Source: JAAFJT01 sp043772905
Lineage (GTDB): Bacteria; Bacteroidota; Bacteroidia; Chitinophagales; Saprospiraceae
NCBI GenBank assembly: GCA_043772905.1
Contig: JAYVFS010000252.1
Span: forward strand, 1 to 28,846
Direction of reading: 5' to 3'
DNA: 28,846 nucleotides
The notes under the pieces are model-generated. The model was given only the letters and a program-made list of their open reading frames with translations. It searched no databases and was not told the origin of the DNA. Of the stretch, positions 1 through 8,615 are shown piece by piece. The translations under genes were made by a program, and so were the position numbers. Position 1 is the stretch's first letter, and every line of letters starts with the position of its first letter.

Positions 1-168
1 ATCTCTTACTTGTGATTTGTGCTACCAACGTTCATCATCAAAATTTCTTCAATCAGGGCGTAGCCCTATAACTTATTTTAAAGTGCCAAAGTAGAATTAA
101 GCAATTAGGATAAATTAGGGCTTGTAAAGAATTCGCTTTTGCTTACAAATAAACATGGCTCATCCCAA
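1..168. other. Window edge, no supported gene
   Basis: No gene can be supported here. On the plus strand a short open tail of about 22 codons reads from the window edge to a TAA at 69-71. It might be the end of a truncated gene, but it is too short to identify. A small palindrome, AGGGC-GTA-GCCCT, lies at 55-67. It has the same stem plus 3-nt loop design as the palindromes near 19140-19335. Confidence 0.3.
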
Positions 169-594
169 CTAACCCTTATTCTTACCCAAAAAAGCATCAA
201 CCGAAAAGCGACCACTGCCCAATAAAAACAAGGCGATATAAGGCAAAAGATACATTAAAGCATGTTCTTTTTTATCCATCGGGTCATTGAGGTGAATGAT
301 GCCAACAGCAACAATCATCGTTGCAATCAAGGGAATCAAAGCCAAACGCGTCCATAAACCCATAGCGATGAGAATTGAACAAAAGAACTCTGCAAAAACG
401 GTAAATGCTAATGTCGCAGTTTCACCAATAAAAACAGGGTCTGCAAATTTGATTTCTTCGCCACTGAAAAATTTCATCAGCTTTGGATAACCGTGATTCA
501 GCATCAGTAAACCTAATGACAAACGTAAAATAAGTGAAGCCCAATCGGTCGCAGTAGCAGACCAAGGTTGTGTGGAAATGAGTTTTTTAAACAT
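169..594 (-). CDS. DoxX family membrane protein
   Basis: This is a 141-residue integral membrane protein with about four hydrophobic helices. It has the DoxX-like pattern: an N-terminal helix with LRLSLGLLMLNHGYPKL, then FAEFFCSILIAMGLWTRLALIP, then a loop with HLNDPMDKKEHALMYLLPYIALFLLGSGRFSVDAFL. Length and the LNHG / GLWTR / GSGRFSVD segments fit DoxX/DoxD-like proteins. These are often annotated as quinol-oxidase related or redox-stress membrane proteins, but their biochemical role is generally uncertain. The ATG at 594 is the natural start and a TATTTTTG promoter element lies 40 bases upstream. The gene is divergent from the regulator at 757, and nothing links it functionally to the polysaccharide locus. 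Confidence 0.85.
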   Translation of the reverse strand: MFKKLISTQPWSATATDWASLILRLSLGLLMLNHGYPKLMKFFSGEEIKFADPVFIGETATLAFTVFAEFFCSILIAMGLWTRLALIPLIATMIVAVGIIHLNDPMDKKEHALMYLLPYIALFLLGSGRFSVDAFLGKNKG

Positions 595-633
595 AAATGT
601 TGTGTTTAATTTCTATATGATAAAGTAATGTTA

Positions 634-641
634 CAAAAATA
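634..641 (-). promoter_or_regulatory. Possible -7 element (TATTTTTG) for doxX
   Basis: On the minus strand TATTTTTG matches the Bacteroidota -7 consensus TAnnTTTG, about 40 bases before the ATG at 594. No clear TTG -33 element is seen, so this is tentative. Confidence 0.35.
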
Positions 642-756
642 CGCATTTTTTTTAAATGGGTTATCTTCAGATATAAAATTTCGGCGAAACGCCTCAATTT
701 ATGTTTTTAAAATAAAATAGCTTGAAAAACAAAAGAAATGTCTTTTATTTGCTCGC

Positions 757-3510
757 ATGAGGGCATTACACACATATTTCATCGTTGCTTTTTTTGCGTT
801 ACCTGTTTGTTGGATAACCGCACAAGAAGTACCCCGCACCCTCAATTTTACGAAAAATGACTACCACGCTCAAAACCAAAACTGGTCAATAACCCAATCC
901 ATTGACGGTGAAATGTTCTTTGGCAACGGCGATGGACTCCTACGATTTGATGGTGCAACATGGTCAACATTGCCTTTACCGAACAAACAAATTATTCGTT
1001 CTGTTGCTGCTGATGGACATGGGCGCATTTATGCGGGTGGCTATGCAGAGTTTGGTTTTTTTCAAAAAAATGCTTTTGGCAACCTCGAATATACCCCCCT
1101 CAGTAATAATGTCAAATTTGAGAAAGTAAAACGTGAAGAAATCTGGCACATTGTCGTTACGCCACAAGCGGTCTATTTTCAATCATTTTCAACGATTTAT
1201 AAATATGATTTTCATGACATAAATGTATTGAGTCCGCCAGGCAATATCATGTTTTTACATGAAGTCAATGGGCGACTCATTCTGCCTGTTATTTCAAAAG
1301 GCTTGTATGAACTGACAAAAACCAATGAATTTCAATTCATTGAACACAGCGGTTTTTTTGAAAAAAAAATCATCTCTACCATTTTGCCATACGGCGACAA
1401 TGGCTTCCTCATTGGCACTGTTCGCGATGGTATTTTTGTCTTTGAAAATAAGCAATTTAGGACATGGTCGGAATCTGCTCAAGGGCTTTCCCGAAACTTT
1501 CAACTCAATAAAGGGCTGCGTTTCACCAATGGCAACTATGCTTTTGGAACAATTTTGAACGGTGTTTATTTGTTACGGCCCGATGGTTCGACCATTCGAC
1601 ACATCAACAAAGAAAACGGATTGCAGAATAATACAGTGCTTTCGATGCACGAAGACCGCATGCAAAACCTTTGGTTAGGACTCGATAAAGGCATTGATTT
1701 GGTGGATTTGACGGCACCTTTGACCTTTTTTCAAGACCGAAGTGGAAAAATTGGGGCGGTATATGCTGCCGCTATTTTTAATGCGAAACTGTTTGTTGGC
1801 ACAAATCAAGGCTTGTTTTACAAAACAGGCGGTTCAACTGAAAATTTCACTTTGCTCAATGGCACACAAGGGCAAGTTTGGGATTTAAAAGTCATTGATA
1901 ATCAATTACTTATCGGTCATAACAGCGGTAGTTTCATGTTAAACAACAGTAACCAATTGTCTAAAATTTCAGAAGTCACAGGTGGTTGGTGTACAATTAG
2001 ACACCCATTTGTAAAAGACGTGATCTTACAAGGCACTTACACAGGTATTGCTGTTTTTCAAAAGAATATAGGCATTTGGTCTGTTTTGAAAAAAATTAAC
2101 AATTTCAACGAACCTGTAAAAAAAATTGCCTTTGATTCTGTTGGCAATCTATGGGCAATCAACGCTTATCATCAGCTTTTTAAGCTCAAAATCAATCAAA
2201 ATTTTGAAAATACTGAGGGGGCTATACCAATGAAAATAGGGAATGCCGTCAAGTATGATTTTTCAAAAATAGGTAATGAGTTTTATATCAAAGCAGACGA
2301 CACATATTATATGTATGAAAACGACAAAACAAGCTTTCGCAAAGTGGAAAACAAAGGCTTTGTAAATTGTAAACTAAGCGGTGGTATTGGCAATGATTTT
2401 ATGAAAATTCATCCAGATTTTGTTGAAATACTGAGGGGGGGTAAAATGCCTATTCGCTTGCGTTTGAAATTGATTACGGACTACGAATCCATTGTTACAC
2501 TTGACAGCAGTCGTTACCTTTTTGGTTTAGATGATGGCTATGCTCTTTTTAACAAAAAAAACACGGCTCCAAATATCCCTTTTACACCCAAACCCATTAT
2601 TCGTTTGTTCGCCAAAGACGGTGCTTCGTTTCATTTTTATCCATCTGATTCTACTCGAACATTGTTACGGTTGTCGCCTGATTATCGCGCGTTGCGGATT
2701 GATGTGAGCCTACCCTACTTTACAGATGCCGCTCGATATAGTTATTTTTTGACAGGTCACTCAACCGATTGGTCGCCTTGGGAATCTGCTACTTCACATG
2801 AATTTGCCAACTTATCGGCTGGAAAACACGTTTTTAACTTGAAAAACGACATCACAGGAGAAGAAACGGCGATAGAATTTGACATTAAACCACATTGGTA
2901 TGAAACAATTTGGGCAAAAATCGACTACTTTTTGGCTGCTATCAGTCTGGTTTTTCTACTCCTAAAATTTCATAGAATCCAACTCGACAATCAACGCCTA
3001 CACCTTGAAGCTGAAATGTTGCGTGAACTTGAACAACAACGCATCAGAGCCGACAATGAAAAACTGCACCTCGACATCATCAACAAAAGCCAAGAATTGG
3101 CTAACTCGACAATGGGTATTATCCGAAAAAATGAAATTCTGATTGAAATTAAAGATGAATTGGAGAACATAAAAGCAGAACACAACACCCGTTTTCCTGA
3201 AAAACACTATACGAAATTGAAAAAAATGATAGAAAACAACCTATCCAGTGAAGAGAATTGGCTTGTTTTTGAAGAGAATTTCAACCAAGTACATGAGGAT
3301 TTTTTGAAACGATTGAAAACGGAATATACTGATTTAACGCCTGGTGATTTAAAATTAGCGGCTTACTTGCGTATGAATTTGACCTCAAAAGAAATCAGTC
3401 CATTGCTGTACATCTCTATTCGCGGTGTCGAAAACAAGCGGTATCGGTTGCGTAAAAAATTAGCTTTGCATGACAGTGATAATTTGACGGAGTTTATATT
3501 GAAATACTGA
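757..3510 (+). CDS. Propeller / triple-tyrosine / LuxR-type HTH membrane regulator
   Basis: This 917-residue sensor-regulator has a signal sequence at 1-22. A long beta-propeller-like periplasmic region follows, with Reg_prop-type repeats such as HEDRMQNLWLGLDKGIDLVDL near 297-317. A Y_Y_Y (triple-tyrosine) domain lies at about 640-708 and one membrane helix at about 720-741. A charged coiled coil follows at about 745-800, and the final 60 residues form a LuxR-type helix-turn-helix (LTPGDLKLAAYLRMNLTSKEI, then ISIRGVENKRYRLRKKL). There is no histidine kinase or receiver domain, so it is not a classical hybrid two-component system. The architecture suggests direct coupling of periplasmic ligand sensing to DNA binding. 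It sits immediately upstream of the glycoside hydrolases in the same orientation and is the likely local regulator. The decamer repeat occurs three times in its coding sequence. Confidence 0.88.
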   Translation: MRALHTYFIVAFFALPVCWITAQEVPRTLNFTKNDYHAQNQNWSITQSIDGEMFFGNGDGLLRFDGATWSTLPLPNKQIIRSVAADGHGRIYAGGYAEFGFFQKNAFGNLEYTPLSNNVKFEKVKREEIWHIVVTPQAVYFQSFSTIYKYDFHDINVLSPPGNIMFLHEVNGRLILPVISKGLYELTKTNEFQFIEHSGFFEKKIISTILPYGDNGFLIGTVRDGIFVFENKQFRTWSESAQGLSRNFQLNKGLRFTNGNYAFGTILNGVYLLRPDGSTIRHINKENGLQNNTVLSMHEDRMQNLWLGLDKGIDLVDLTAPLTFFQDRSGKIGAVYAAAIFNAKLFVGTNQGLFYKTGGSTENFTLLNGTQGQVWDLKVIDNQLLIGHNSGSFMLNNSNQLSKISEVTGGWCTIRHPFVKDVILQGTYTGIAVFQKNIGIWSVLKKINNFNEPVKKIAFDSVGNLWAINAYHQLFKLKINQNFENTEGAIPMKIGNAVKYDFSKIGNEFYIKADDTYYMYENDKTSFRKVENKGFVNCKLSGGIGNDFMKIHPDFVEILRGGKMPIRLRLKLITDYESIVTLDSSRYLFGLDDGYALFNKKNTAPNIPFTPKPIIRLFAKDGASFHFYPSDSTRTLLRLSPDYRALRIDVSLPYFTDAARYSYFLTGHSTDWSPWESATSHEFANLSAGKHVFNLKNDITGEETAIEFDIKPHWYETIWAKIDYFLAAISLVFLLLKFHRIQLDNQRLHLEAEMLRELEQQRIRADNEKLHLDIINKSQELANSTMGIIRKNEILIEIKDELENIKAEHNTRFPEKHYTKLKKMIENNLSSEENWLVFEENFNQVHEDFLKRLKTEYTDLTPGDLKLAAYLRMNLTSKEISPLLYISIRGVENKRYRLRKKLALHDSDNLTEFILKY
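1094..1105 (-). repeat. TACTGAGGGG interspersed motif, copy 1
   Basis: Six-C/G form, inside the regulator gene and antisense to it, read as T-P-L-S. Preceded in motif orientation by ATTAT. Confidence 0.9.
2211..2221 (+). repeat. TACTGAGGGG interspersed motif, copy 2
   Basis: Five-G form inside the regulator gene, read as N-T-E-G; flanked upstream by GAAAA. Confidence 0.9.
2429..2441 (+). repeat. TACTGAGGGG interspersed motif, copy 3
   Basis: Seven-G form inside the regulator gene, read as I-L-R-G-G. This is one of the two longest G-runs of the family. Confidence 0.9.
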
Positions 3511-3520
3511 TCCGAAGGAT
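3510..3520. repeat. Short palindrome ATCC-GAA-GGAT at the regulator stop codon
   Basis: A small palindrome with a GAA loop starts on the last base of the stop codon. It matches the style of the palindromes at 19137-19335. Confidence 0.5.
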
Positions 3521-3578
3521 TCCTTTAGAAGTGAGTGCTTTTTTGAAAAATAAAAACATTTCATTTTCCTCTTATTTT

Positions 3579-3608
3579 AGCCATCATGAGGTGGCTTTTT
3601 TTTTGTTT
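3579..3608 (+). terminator. Rho-independent terminator after the regulator
   Basis: Stem AGCCATC (3579-3585), loop ATGA, stem GGTGGCT (3590-3596), directly followed by a long T-run. It separates the regulator transcript from the hydrolase genes. Confidence 0.85.
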
Positions 3609-3750
3609 TAAAATATTATTTCTTCAAAATATTGAAAATCAAGGCTTTATAAATAAGCCAATTGGTTACAAAGCGGTTAATGATGTGGTGATAGCACGTT
3701 TGGCGTAGTTGTAGTGAGGTCAAAAATTAGCTTTTGGTTTGGCAATAGAC
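3609..3750. other. Intergenic spacer before the first hydrolase
   Basis: No gene is supported. Two weak palindromes are present: TTCAA-AATA-TTGAA at 3622-3635, and GGCTT/AAGCC with a 7-base loop at 3643-3659. Otherwise it is AT-rich leader sequence ahead of the promoter at 3751. Confidence 0.4.
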
Positions 3751-3758
3751 TATCTTTG
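3751..3758 (+). promoter_or_regulatory. Probable -7 element (TATCTTTG) for the GH144/T9SS gene
   Basis: Exact match to TAnnTTTG, 82 bases before the ATG at 3841. A TTTTG about 14 bases upstream could be a closely spaced -33 element. The position argues that translation starts downstream, at 3841, and not at the ATG at 3739. Confidence 0.55.
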
Positions 3759-3840
3759 GTTCATAATAATTCGGTTTTTTAAGTGGTTTACCAATAATCA
3801 TTTTAAAAATCGAACAACAAGAATTCTGAAACCAAACAAA

Positions 3841-5715
3841 ATGACAATACTTCGTACCCATATTTTTTCCATTTTTATGGTCATCATTTGCTTGACATTG
3901 CCCTTTTTACTGAGGGGTCAAACACCGTCTGCGCCGACAAATGTGGTAGCCGTTGGCTATGACAGTCATGTGGAATTGACTTGGGCCTCTGTCTCAAATG
4001 TTCAAAATTATCAGATTTGGCGGTCAACAAATGGGGGAATAAAATTCGATTCACTCAAAACGGTGAGCGATACGATGTTGATAGATTTTGTTAGGTCGTT
4101 GGGTTCAAATTTCTCACTCATATATAAGGTGAAAGCGGTCGGTACAGTCGGAACAATTTCAGGTTTTTCGAACATTGCATCAGCTCATGTGCATCCGATG
4201 CCCGATGATAGTTTGATGGAAATGGTGCAACGTTATTCGTTTCGGTATTTCCGTGAATTTCAACATCCTGTGGCGGGCATGGCAAGAGAGCGTAATACAT
4301 CGAGCAACACTGTGACAACTGGCGGCACTGGATTTGGTGTTATGGCTTGGGTCGTTGCTGTTGAGCGCGGTTGGGTGTCGCGTACTGAGGGGGTGGATTA
4401 TATGCTCAAATTATTGTCTTTTTTGCAAATAGCAGACCGTTTTGCAGGTGTTTATCCGCATTGGATGAATGGGCAAACGGGCAAAGTACAACCTTTTAGC
4501 ACTTATGACAACGGTGGGGATTTGGTCGAAACATCCTTTTTGCTGCAAGGTTTGTTGACAGCGCGCCAGTATTTCAATCGCTCAACAACAGAAGAAACGA
4601 CGATTCGTCAGACTATAACAGACCTTTGGCAAGGCGTAAATTGGCAATTTTATAGGAAAAACAATGAAAATGTCTTGTATTGGCATTATTCGCCAAACTA
4701 CACTTGGCGAATGAATTTCCAATTACGGGGTTATAATGAGGCATTAATAACCTACTTATTGGCTGTGGCATCGCCTACAAAAGGCGTTCCCGCAAGTCTT
4801 TATCATCAAGGTTGGGCGAGCAGTAATAATTATCGGAATGGACAGACCTACTATGGACGGACGCTGCAAGTGGGTCCTTTGGCGGGCGGTCCGTTGTTTT
4901 TTGCACATTATTCCTATTTGGGATTTGACCCACGCCGTAAAAAGGACGCTTATGCTAATTATTGGCACCACAATGTGGCACAAACGCTCATCAATTGGGA
5001 ATACTGTAAAAGTAATCCACTCAATAAAACAGGCTATTCAGCCGATAATTGGGGTTTAACAGCAAGTGACGACCCGACAGGTTATTTGGCACATGCACCG
5101 CTCGAATCTACGGACAATGGTACGATATCGCCAACAGCGGCTTTGAGTTCAATGCCCTATTCTCCTACGCAAAGCATGGCAGCTTTGAAGTATTTTTATA
5201 GAACACAAGGTGAAAGGCTTTGGGGCAAATATGGCTTTTATGATGCTTTTAACTTAGGTCAAAATTGGTTTGCCACGTCATATTTAGCAATTGACCAAGG
5301 ACCGATTGTGGGCATGATTGAAAACCATCGGACAGGGCTTTTATGGCGGCTTTTTATGTCAAATCCTGAAATTCAACCTGCTTTGGATGCGATTGGGTTT
5401 GTACCTGATGCGACTTCTGCAAAAGATATTCTTGAAAAAAACGAAAATACTGAGGGGGTCAGCTTATCTGTTTTCCCTAATCCAAGTATTGATAAAACAA
5501 TGATTGTCATTGATTTACAAAAAACAGAAACGGTTAGTTTAGACATTGCAGACGTGACAGGTCGGGTCATAAAAACCGTTTTTCAAAATAAAAATTTACC
5601 CGAAGGGAAAACACAAGTATCCGTCGAGACGACAGATTTACCTAATGGTTTTTATGCCCTTATACTGAGGGGGTCAAATTTTATAAGAAAAGAGAAACTA
5701 ATAAAGAGTTTATAG
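3841..5715 (+). CDS. Secreted glycoamylase-fold hydrolase (GH144-type) with T9SS sorting domain
   Basis: This is a 624-residue protein from the ATG at 3841. An in-frame ATG at 3739 was rejected because it precedes the promoter element and hides a good signal peptide (MTILRTHIFSIFMVIICLTL). Domains: signal 1-27; an FN3-like module at about 28-118; a glycoamylase (PF10091/GH144-type) domain at about 120-525 with TGFGVMAWVVAVERGWVSR, GYNEALITYLLAVASPT and DQGPIVGMIENHR; and a T9SS sorting domain at about 536-624 (SVFPNPS, with LPNGFYALIL near the end). Characterised GH144 enzymes cleave beta-1,2-glucan, and the sorting domain places this copy at the cell surface or outside. It shares its core motifs with the lipoprotein at 8791. 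Four copies of the TACTGAGGGG motif lie in this gene, one at the end of the signal peptide and one in the catalytic/T9SS linker. The beta-1,2-glucan substrate is inferred. Confidence 0.85.
   Translation: MTILRTHIFSIFMVIICLTLPFLLRGQTPSAPTNVVAVGYDSHVELTWASVSNVQNYQIWRSTNGGIKFDSLKTVSDTMLIDFVRSLGSNFSLIYKVKAVGTVGTISGFSNIASAHVHPMPDDSLMEMVQRYSFRYFREFQHPVAGMARERNTSSNTVTTGGTGFGVMAWVVAVERGWVSRTEGVDYMLKLLSFLQIADRFAGVYPHWMNGQTGKVQPFSTYDNGGDLVETSFLLQGLLTARQYFNRSTTEETTIRQTITDLWQGVNWQFYRKNNENVLYWHYSPNYTWRMNFQLRGYNEALITYLLAVASPTKGVPASLYHQGWASSNNYRNGQTYYGRTLQVGPLAGGPLFFAHYSYLGFDPRRKKDAYANYWHHNVAQTLINWEYCKSNPLNKTGYSADNWGLTASDDPTGYLAHAPLESTDNGTISPTAALSSMPYSPTQSMAALKYFYRTQGERLWGKYGFYDAFNLGQNWFATSYLAIDQGPIVGMIENHRTGLLWRLFMSNPEIQPALDAIGFVPDATSAKDILEKNENTEGVSLSVFPNPSIDKTMIVIDLQKTETVSLDIADVTGRVIKTVFQNKNLPEGKTQVSVETTDLPNGFYALILRGSNFIRKEKLIKSL
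3908..3917 (+). repeat. TACTGAGGGG interspersed motif, copy 4
   Basis: Four-G form at the end of the signal peptide of the GH144/T9SS gene, read as L-L-R-G. Confidence 0.9.
4383..4393 (+). repeat. TACTGAGGGG interspersed motif, copy 5
   Basis: Five-G form in the catalytic domain of the GH144/T9SS gene, read as R-T-E-G. It is one of the few copies with a GC-rich upstream flank. Confidence 0.9.
5448..5458 (+). repeat. TACTGAGGGG interspersed motif, copy 6
   Basis: Five-G form in the linker before the T9SS domain, read as N-T-E-G; upstream flank GAAAA, as in copy 2. Confidence 0.9.
5663..5673 (+). repeat. TACTGAGGGG interspersed motif, copy 7
   Basis: Five-G form near the C-terminus of the T9SS domain, read as I-L-R-G. 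Confidence 0.9.
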
Positions 5716-5730
5716 ATGATCGTAGATATA

Positions 5731-5780
5731 GGATAGTTTTTTCTCATTACTATCCATTATCAACTATCCATTATCAACTA
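5731..5780. repeat. 14-bp tandem repeat with a small stem-loop
   Basis: ACTATCCATTATCA is repeated twice (5749-5762 and 5763-5776) and begins a third copy. GGATAGT at 5731-5737 can pair with ACTATCC at 5749-5755, giving a 7-bp stem with an 11-base loop. It lies between the GH144 gene and the modular protein gene and may affect read-through. Confidence 0.65.
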
Positions 5781-5829
5781 AATTACTATTCAAAAACCAG
5801 TATTATTTAACCAAATCGTTTTATTCGTT

Positions 5830-8535
5830 ATGAAAAAAATTCTACTCTCTCTATCATTACTGCTCATAGCAGTCGGCTTTATGAAAGCCCAAATCAATGA
5901 AAATTTTGAAAGCGGAACAGCTTCGCTCAATTGGGAAGCTCCAGACGGCACTTGGAGTGGTGTGGTGAATAACCCAAAGCCCAATGTTGTCAACAACTCG
6001 ACAAAAGTCGGTCGTTACATCAAAAAAGACTCTTCGGCGTACAGTCTTTTTTGGGCAAAATTTACAACGCCTATTAACTTAACAACCAATAACCGTTTCA
6101 AAATCAATGTGTATTCTAAAAAAGCGGGTACTTTGATTTTCAAATTGGAAGGGCCAAAAGGCAACAAAGAGGTGTCGAAACAAATCGTAGTGACCAATGC
6201 TTGGCAAGAATACAGCCTTGATTTCAAGAGTGCAAGTGCTGTTGATTCACTCAATCGCCTCATTTTGTTCTTTGACGCGGGTGTTGGCAATTCAAAATTG
6301 GATACTTTCTGGTTTGACAATATCCAACAACTCCCTGCGGATGCATGTTCAGGCGTTGCGCCAAACTTATCTATTCTTGACGACTTTGAATGTCAACGCA
6401 ATGCCAATTATTTTGACACTTGGGATTCGCTCACTGTTGTTAACAATCCTGACCCAACTGGTGTCAATACGTCTGCAAAAGTTGGTCGCTATGTTGACCC
6501 TGTTGGTGCTGGTTTAGAGTGGGCGGCTCTCGTTCATAATAATGTCACACCGATTGATTTGAGTGTCAATAATTACATGCGCCTTAAAATTTGGGCACCC
6601 AAAGTAGGAAATTTACTATTAAAGTTGGAAGATGGTGGTGCAGCTATGGAGGTTTCGATTCCGATAACGGCAGCAATGACCAATAAATGGGTTAGTGTTG
6701 GCGGCGATTTCAGTGGTGCCGCTTTTCGAGGCTTGAAAAAAGCTGTTTTGTTTTTCAATGCGGGTACTGTGGCAACGGCGGGTGATGTTTATTTTTTCGA
6801 CGATTGGATGTTTACGGAAAGACCTGCGCTTGAAGACTTTGAAACGACGCCAAAAATGACGTGGACAAGTACAACAGGCACTTATGCACCTGTCGCAAAT
6901 CCAACTGTGAATGCAACGAATAACAGCCCAAATGTCGGTAAATTCACACGCGGTACAACGGCAATCTCTGTTCTTTCGGGAGCTTTACCTACAGGTTTCA
7001 AAGTGGATGCTACTTCGCCACAAATAAACCTACAAGTGCTTGCGCCTGCGGGTTCAGTTGGACAAAAGGTTAAAATTCAATTAGTTAGTGCTTTGCAAGG
7101 CAGTAAGGAAGCGGAAGCGACGATTGACTCGGCGGGTACGTGGACGAATTTGGGCTTCGATTTATCGTCAGCGATTGGGATTACAGATATTGGTTCTATC
7201 AATATTTTGTTTAATTCAGGAACAGCGGCAAGTGGAGCAATTTATCATTATGACAATTTGAAACAAGGTAAATTGACGCTCAATGCTTGTTTGACAGTTG
7301 TGCCTATTCCTACTATTTTAGATGACTACGAATGTCAACGCAACACCACTTATGGTGGAGGTAGCACTCTTTTGACCATCATCAACAATTCACAACAAGG
7401 TACAGGCAACCCAAGTGATAAAATTGGTCGTTATGCAGACCCTTCGGACGAATGGTCGGCTTTGAGTTTGACAAGCACAACAGCTTTGAATTTATCGAAA
7501 TACAATCAATTCAGTATGAAAGTTTTTGCGCCACGTGCGGGTATTCCGATGTTATTCAAACTCGAAGGTGGTACTTCGGGCGGAAAAGAAATTTGGGATA
7601 CAGTTAGAACAGCAAATACTTGGGTAACATTCAATATCGATTTCAGCACTGTAAAAGCGAATAACTACAAAAACGTGGCTATTTTCTTCAACGGTAGCGT
7701 GGCGAATTCAGGCAACGACATCTATTTGATTGATGATTTGCAATGGAAATCAGAACCTATTACGGGTTGTGCCGTCAATTTTGAAACACCAGATAGAACT
7801 TTGCCTTTCAAATATTTTGCAAACGATACGCTCGATGGCAAATTTGCACGGGTCTTACCAAATCCGAAAAAAGCAACTATCAATGTTAGTAATACTGTTA
7901 TGGAATTCAAGCGTTTGCCAAACAGTACGGTATTCACAGGTGGCTTTTTCGACTTCCCTGCACCAATGAAATGGACAACAAGTACCCTAACGGTAAAAGC
8001 CAAAGTATTGATGGATCATATCGGCAATGTAACGGCTAAATTGGAAGGATCCCCTGGTGGGCCAAACAATATTGAAATTCCAATTATTAATACAAAGGTG
8101 AATGAATGGGAAGAAATGACATTCAATTTTACAGGCAAAGGAACACCTGTCATCACAGGGAAAGAAGGTTATACACGTTTGACATTAATAGTTGACTTTC
8201 AGATTGCTGTTCCAACAGTTATTCAAACCAGCTATATTGACGACATCGTTATCAGCGAAGGCACTTGCGGTACGACGGGTATTTTTGAAAATGCTAAGGT
8301 TGAATCGCTGAAAGTATATCCAAATCCTGCTTTCAACGAGTTATTTGTTCAAAATACTGAGGGGGTACGCCGTCTTGAAATTACCAATATGTTGGGTCAA
8401 AAGGTTAAAATTGTCAACTTAAATACTGTTGACACTTACACCGTTTCACTCGATGGTTTGGACAGAGGCATGTACCTGATTTCAGCGTACAATGACAAGG
8501 GCTTGGTTGCCAATAATAAATTTGTGAAAGAGTAG
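5830..8535 (+). CDS. T9SS-exported protein with five tandem putative carbohydrate-binding modules
   Basis: This 901-residue protein has a signal peptide (MKKILLSLSLLLIAVGFMKAQ). Five related beta-rich modules of about 150-165 residues start near residues 22, 181, 331, 496 and 647. Each opens with a variant of (D/N)FE and most carry a VxNNP...N-S-(T/A/D)K-(V/I)GR(Y) segment, a KLEG- or KLED-like strand and a closing (F/I)DD or FDN. Modules 2 and 4 share a distinctive ILDD(F/Y)ECQRN start with a preceding cysteine (ACSG / ACLT). A T9SS sorting domain fills about 820-901 (KVYPNPAFNELFV). No catalytic motif is recognised. Similar modules accompany secreted Bacteroidota glycoside hydrolases, so surface glycan binding is the likely role, but this is inference. 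It lies between the two GH144-type genes. Confidence 0.75.
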   Translation: MKKILLSLSLLLIAVGFMKAQINENFESGTASLNWEAPDGTWSGVVNNPKPNVVNNSTKVGRYIKKDSSAYSLFWAKFTTPINLTTNNRFKINVYSKKAGTLIFKLEGPKGNKEVSKQIVVTNAWQEYSLDFKSASAVDSLNRLILFFDAGVGNSKLDTFWFDNIQQLPADACSGVAPNLSILDDFECQRNANYFDTWDSLTVVNNPDPTGVNTSAKVGRYVDPVGAGLEWAALVHNNVTPIDLSVNNYMRLKIWAPKVGNLLLKLEDGGAAMEVSIPITAAMTNKWVSVGGDFSGAAFRGLKKAVLFFNAGTVATAGDVYFFDDWMFTERPALEDFETTPKMTWTSTTGTYAPVANPTVNATNNSPNVGKFTRGTTAISVLSGALPTGFKVDATSPQINLQVLAPAGSVGQKVKIQLVSALQGSKEAEATIDSAGTWTNLGFDLSSAIGITDIGSINILFNSGTAASGAIYHYDNLKQGKLTLNACLTVVPIPTILDDYECQRNTTYGGGSTLLTIINNSQQGTGNPSDKIGRYADPSDEWSALSLTSTTALNLSKYNQFSMKVFAPRAGIPMLFKLEGGTSGGKEIWDTVRTANTWVTFNIDFSTVKANNYKNVAIFFNGSVANSGNDIYLIDDLQWKSEPITGCAVNFETPDRTLPFKYFANDTLDGKFARVLPNPKKATINVSNTVMEFKRLPNSTVFTGGFFDFPAPMKWTTSTLTVKAKVLMDHIGNVTAKLEGSPGGPNNIEIPIINTKVNEWEEMTFNFTGKGTPVITGKEGYTRLTLIVDFQIAVPTVIQTSYIDDIVISEGTCGTTGIFENAKVESLKVYPNPAFNELFVQNTEGVRRLEITNMLGQKVKIVNLNTVDTYTVSLDGLDRGMYLISAYNDKGLVANNKFVKE
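8355..8365 (+). repeat. TACTGAGGGG interspersed motif, copy 8
   Basis: Five-G form within the T9SS domain of the modular protein, read as N-T-E-G; upstream flank CAAAA. Confidence 0.9.
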
Positions 8536-8554
8536 TACTTGTTTTTCATACATC

Positions 8555-8611
8555 TGTTGAGGGTTTTGTCGGGCTGCCTTTTGGGTAGCTCGACGACCCC
8601 TCAGTATTTTT
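8555..8611 (+). terminator. Hairpin terminator using a TACTGAGGGG copy as one arm
   Basis: GTCGGGCTGCCT (8568-8579) pairs with GGGTAGCTCGAC (8583-8594) with three G-T pairs. The outer GAGGG (8559-8563) pairs with CCCTC (8598-8602), and a T-run follows. The right arm carries the motif copy at 8597-8606. Confidence 0.7.
8597..8606 (-). repeat. TACTGAGGGG interspersed motif, copy 9
   Basis: Intergenic four-G form inside the terminator hairpin after the modular protein gene; upstream flank in motif orientation is AAAAA. Confidence 0.9.
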
Positions 8612-8615
8612 AATT

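Noticed and set aside
1..71. Partial plus-strand gene at the left window edge
   Set aside because: Only about 22 codons are visible and no family can be recognised.
2429..2441. Phase-variable G tract
   Set aside because: Seven Gs is short for slippage-driven phase variation and all such genes are in frame.
3739..3840. N-terminal extension of the GH144/T9SS protein from the ATG at 3739
   Set aside because: It contains the likely promoter and would bury the signal peptide; the start at 3841 was used.
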